DNA from: an uncultured Methanomassiliicoccaceae archaeon
Lineage (GTDB): Archaea > Thermoplasmatota > Thermoplasmata > Methanomassiliicoccales > Methanomethylophilaceae
Length of the DNA: 9,405 bases
Direction of reading: 5' to 3'
Assembly: GCA_905187815.1 (NCBI GenBank)
Contig: CAJJJM010000028.1
Span: 1 to 9,405 of the forward strand
Numbering within the stretch: the first letter of the stretch is position 1; every line of letters begins with the position of its first letter. Below, piece after piece: positions 7,446-9,405 of the stretch. Under the pieces are notes generated by a model that did not search any database, was not told the origin of the DNA, and saw nothing but the letters and a program-made list of their open reading frames with translations. The position numbers were made by a program, and so were the translations under genes.

Positions 7446-7469
7446 CTGATGAATTAATTGATTCATCAG
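7446..7469. repeat. Perfect 9-bp inverted repeat upstream of P3
   Basis: CTGATGAAT-TAATTG-ATTCATCAG, followed directly by the palindrome TGTCCGGACA (7471-7480). It lies about 45 bp upstream of the P3 TATA box, so it may be a protein-binding site or a hairpin. Confidence 0.55.
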
Positions 7470-7833
7470 ATGTCCGGACAGGCGGCACCGTTCGGGAACG
7501 GGCGCCTCCGGGACTTTCCGGCGACCGATCCGGCTCCGGATTCCACATTATTGATAGTTTATTCTTTACTTATTATAGAGAGCCGCGACGCCGATTTCGC
7601 GCGGCGGGATCCAGAAGAATTGCGTCGGGAAAACCGATCGAACAGACAGGACATGATCGGCGCCCCCAACCCCGACTATGGAACGGCCGCTGCGGTACCG
7701 GAATCGACCCGCTTGCGACCGCACGCAAACAACTCCGAAGTTCGCAAGGCCGCATTGAAGCTCGCGCGTGCGGATACACGCTCCGACGGAAGCAAAGATT
7801 TAAAGAGAATGCGCACTTCCCGCGTACGTAACT
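7470..7833. other. Stretch without a recognised gene between 16S promoters and tRNA-Ser
   Basis: A GC-rich part (7470-7542) with a hairpin GGCG-GCA-CCGTT-CGGG-AACGG-G-CGCC is followed by an AT-rich block (7543-7577). A second GC-rich part (7586-7760) contains several perfect 6-bp inverted repeats: GCCGCG/CGCGGC, CCGATC/GATCGG and TGCGGT/ACCGCA. An open frame 7458-7856 runs through it but ends inside the tRNA and uses arginine codons unlike the neighbours (CGN rather than AGG), so I do not call a protein. TTTAAA at 7799-7804 may be the TATA box of the tRNA. I recognise no RNase P or SRP RNA motif. Confidence 0.4.
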
Positions 7834-7921
7834 GTGGAGATGGCCCAGCCTGGTAAGGCGTAGGACTGCTAATCCTATGTCCCAAAAGGACCCGGGGGTT
7901 CGAATCCCCCTCTCCACGCCA
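7834..7921 (+). tRNA. tRNA-Ser (anticodon GCU)
   Basis: The acceptor stem GTGGAGA/TCTCCAC is fully paired. The anticodon stem TAGGA/TCCTA closes the loop CTGCTAA with anticodon GCT at 7868-7870. The long variable arm (GTCC-CAAAA-GGAC) is typical of class II serine tRNA. The T arm is GGGGG-TTCGAAT-CCCCC. The discriminator is G at 7918 and CCA is encoded at 7919-7921. It reads AGC and AGU codons. It lies 91 bp before the Rep-like gene. Confidence 0.96.
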
Positions 7922-7946
7922 ATTTACTATCTGGCTACGAATTCAA

Positions 7947-7981
7947 TTTTTTCGAGCCAAGAATTTCCGAGCTGATTTTTT
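7947..7981 (+). terminator. Two T6 runs after tRNA-Ser
   Basis: Runs of six T at 7947-7952 and 7976-7981 follow the tRNA on its own strand, which fits archaeal T-run termination. The AT-rich segment may also hold the promoter of the next gene. Confidence 0.5.
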
Positions 7982-7991
7982 CCGATAATTA

Positions 7992-8007
7992 CGACGATCG
8001 TCGGAGG
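7992..8007 (+). promoter_or_regulatory. Ribosome site of the Rep-like gene overlapping a palindrome
   Basis: GGAGG at 8003-8007 lies 5 nt before the ATG at 8013 and fixes the start. The 12-bp palindrome CGACGATCGTCG (7992-8003) touches it and could be an operator or a small hairpin. Confidence 0.6.
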
Positions 8008-8012
8008 CTCTC

Positions 8013-9176
8013 ATGACCTCCGTCGGCTACCTCTCGCAGCCGACTCTGGAGGAGTTCGGACCTCCGCCGGAGACCGACCCTCACCCGGAGACCTGCTGGC
8101 GCACTAACTCCGACGGGGGCTGGGTCGACTCCCGTTGGCTCTACGAGGCCCTGATCAGAGGCGATGTGTTCCTCGCCGACGACTGGCTTCAGGAGACATT
8201 CCTGGACTACGTGGAGAAGCAGGTCTGCATCGAGTTCTACAACACCGAGACCCACGAGTTCTTCTACGCACCCGTCGCCAAGCGCGGGAACCTGCAGTAC
8301 GCCATAAAGAAAGGTGCGGTCCGCGACGAGATCTCCAAAGCGATGTCAGGCATCGTCTTCGACGAGCCCGTTCCCGGATTCAGGAACCTCAGGAGGACCA
8401 GGCTTCTCTTCGTGACGCTGACCTTCGACCCGAGGAAGTTCACCGCCGAGGAGGCCTGGGCCTCGCTGAAATCCACCCGCCCCGAGGGCATGGACAACAT
8501 CTACAACGTGATCAACGGGTTCGCCGCCAACATCTCCAAGATCTTCGGCACCAACGGGAAGCTCGTGTCGAAGGAGGCCCAGGCCAACGGCTATCCCGCG
8601 CCGCATCTGCTGATCGTCCTGGACGAGCCGGTGCTGGTCCGCAGGAAGAAGGTGAAGGGCGACATCGTCAAGTGGTACATCGACGACCCCGCGTTCCTGA
8701 AGCGCCTCGGGAAGGACGGGGAGTCCAGGAAGCTGGTGAGGTCCGACTACATGGCGGCGATAGACTCCAACCCCGTCTGGAAGCACGGGTTCTTCGACAT
8801 CGAAGGCGTGGTCTCCGATCAGAAATTCAACGGCAGGAAGAACGTCTGCGCCTACCTGTTCAAGTACATGTCCAAGTGCCTGACGAAGGACCACTGCCAC
8901 TCCACCTCGTCCCTCAGGACCATCAAGGACTGCAAGGACCACAACCTCCTTGTGGCCCTCCACACCCACATGTGCAACAAGTGCTTCAGGAACAGGGACA
9001 TCACCTACGGGAAGGGGTTCAGGGAGAGGATCGGATTATTACGCGAGAAGCAGGAGGAGAAGGACAGAGAGAAATCACCCTGGACCTATCTCGGCATGGT
9101 GGACGAGTCCCTCGTCATAAACAGATTCAAGAAGAGTTCTTTCGAAGATCCGAACGACTGCAACCTCGTTCGATGA
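8013..9176 (+). CDS. Rep-like protein with HUH rolling-circle initiator motif order (motif 2 degenerate)
   Basis: The 387-residue protein shows the motif order of rolling-circle replication initiators. Motif 1 is LLFVTLTFDP (131-140). Motif 2 is GYPAPHLLIVLDEP (193-206). W256 and G259 precede IEGVVSD, and motif 3 AYLFKYMSK (280-288) has candidate catalytic Tyr281/Tyr285 and Lys288. Such proteins nick one strand at a plasmid or virus origin through a tyrosine. In motif 2 only His198 is present; the position of the first histidine of the HUH pair is Ala196. A possible metal site follows (Cys289, Cys295, His294, His296, Cys321, Cys324). The N-terminal 120 residues match nothing I know. The start is set by GGAGG. 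Codon use (AGG arginine, GC-rich third positions) is like the host, so it is not a recent arrival or it comes from a related host. Position behind a tRNA suggests an integrated element. The family call is moderate. Confidence 0.6.
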   Translation: MTSVGYLSQPTLEEFGPPPETDPHPETCWRTNSDGGWVDSRWLYEALIRGDVFLADDWLQETFLDYVEKQVCIEFYNTETHEFFYAPVAKRGNLQYAIKKGAVRDEISKAMSGIVFDEPVPGFRNLRRTRLLFVTLTFDPRKFTAEEAWASLKSTRPEGMDNIYNVINGFAANISKIFGTNGKLVSKEAQANGYPAPHLLIVLDEPVLVRRKKVKGDIVKWYIDDPAFLKRLGKDGESRKLVRSDYMAAIDSNPVWKHGFFDIEGVVSDQKFNGRKNVCAYLFKYMSKCLTKDHCHSTSSLRTIKDCKDHNLLVALHTHMCNKCFRNRDITYGKGFRERIGLLREKQEEKDREKSPWTYLGMVDESLVINRFKKSSFEDPNDCNLVR

Positions 9177-9181
9177 TCCTA

Positions 9182-9203
9182 TTTTTCAGGACATGCCTGT
9201 CCT
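9182..9203 (+). terminator. T5 run and hairpin after the Rep-like gene
   Basis: TTTTT at 9182-9186, shortly after the stop codon, is followed by the perfect hairpin AGGACA-TGCC-TGTCCT (9188-9203). The T run comes before the hairpin, so this would be an archaeal T-run terminator rather than a bacterial one. Confidence 0.4.
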
Positions 9204-9271
9204 CATCACATCTTCCATCAGTGGAAACTCCCAACACAACAACTTTTGATCTTATTCTCCGGACCTCGCCC

Positions 9272-9285
9272 GGTTCTCAAGAACC
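9272..9285. repeat. 14-bp palindromic site
   Basis: GGTTCT-CA-AGAACC is a perfect inverted repeat in the non-coding stretch after the Rep-like gene; it may bind a protein. Confidence 0.45.
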
Positions 9286-9307
9286 ATCAAACCACGTTCA
9301 ATCCCGA

Positions 9308-9405
9308 TCACCGTGTCAGCGGTGACAGCGTCGGACGGTCGCCGCCCGTCCCGCCTCGGCGGAGGGCGCGACCGTACGGCGCCCGGGAGCCGCGCAGCGG
9401 CTACC
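9308..9405. other. GC-rich strongly foldable segment, candidate structured RNA, cut by the window end
   Basis: Three hairpins follow each other. The first is TCACCG-TGTCAG-CGGTGA (9308-9325). The second is a long stem, ACGGTCGC (9335-9342) with GCGACCGT (9368-9375), continued inward by GCCC/GGGC and CCGC/GCGG. The third is AGCCGC-GCA-GCGGCT near 9388-9402. I see no open frame of interest and recognise no known RNA family; strand and limits are unknown. Confidence 0.4.

Noticed and set aside
7458..7856. Open frame of 132 codons on the plus strand
   Set aside because: It starts in an inverted repeat, ends inside tRNA-Ser, has no ribosome site, and its arginine codons (CGN) differ from the AGG-rich real genes.
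7573..7917. Open frame of 114 codons on the minus strand
   Set aside because: It begins inside tRNA-Ser and its translation has no recognisable domain; likely a chance frame in GC-rich DNA.
9177..9405. Duplicate of the tRNA-Ser 3' end that would mark the far end of an integrated element
   Set aside because: I looked for the T-arm and acceptor sequence and did not find it in this window.
9308..9405. 5S rRNA, SRP RNA or RNase P RNA
   Set aside because: None of the conserved motifs I know for these RNAs is visible in either strand of the part shown.

Overview
This window looks like a chromosomal segment of a methanogenic archaeon of the Thermoplasmatota, most likely Methanomassiliicoccales. 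This is an inference from four things: an archaeal-type 16S rRNA gene, a stand-alone 16S with no 23S beside it, archaeal TATA boxes (TTTATA-like) about 25 nt before predicted transcript starts, and archaeal translation genes (aIF2-beta with a C-terminal TRAM domain, archaeal t6A methylthiotransferase). Protein genes are GC-rich in the third codon position and favour AGG for arginine.

Left part (1-1240): two paralogous small winged-helix regulators on the minus strand flank the remnant of a calcineurin-like metallophosphoesterase gene, which is frameshifted and truncated. From 1246 to 3110 a tightly coupled plus-strand pair encodes aIF2-beta and a MiaB/CDKAL1-type tRNA methylthiotransferase. 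From 3178 to 4693 two divergent genes for multi-pass membrane proteins of unknown function share a short AT-rich promoter region. A tRNA-Gln(UUG) follows on the plus strand and abuts the end of a minus-strand flavodoxin-domain gene.

Centre (5329-7410): a 16S rRNA gene on the minus strand with a rich set of RNA-processing and promoter signals. Leader and trailer can pair in a 17-bp perfect outer stem and a 15-bp inner stem. These are joined by a four-base-pair helix flanked by 3-nt bulges on opposite strands, which resembles the archaeal bulge-helix-bulge processing signal. Upstream lie three promoter-like units with predicted starts 119 and 120 bp apart; two of them sit in a nearly identical 68-69 bp repeat. 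The flavodoxin gene begins 41 nt beyond the processing stem, with no clear promoter of its own.

Right part (7411-9405): a non-coding, hairpin-rich stretch, then tRNA-Ser(GCU) with a class II variable arm. Next comes a gene for a protein with the motif order of an HUH-type rolling-circle replication initiator, but with only one histidine where the HUH pair is expected. Its place just behind a tRNA suggests an integrated or decayed plasmid/virus element, although no integrase or duplicated tRNA end is visible. The window ends in a GC-rich, strongly foldable segment that may be an unrecognised structured RNA.
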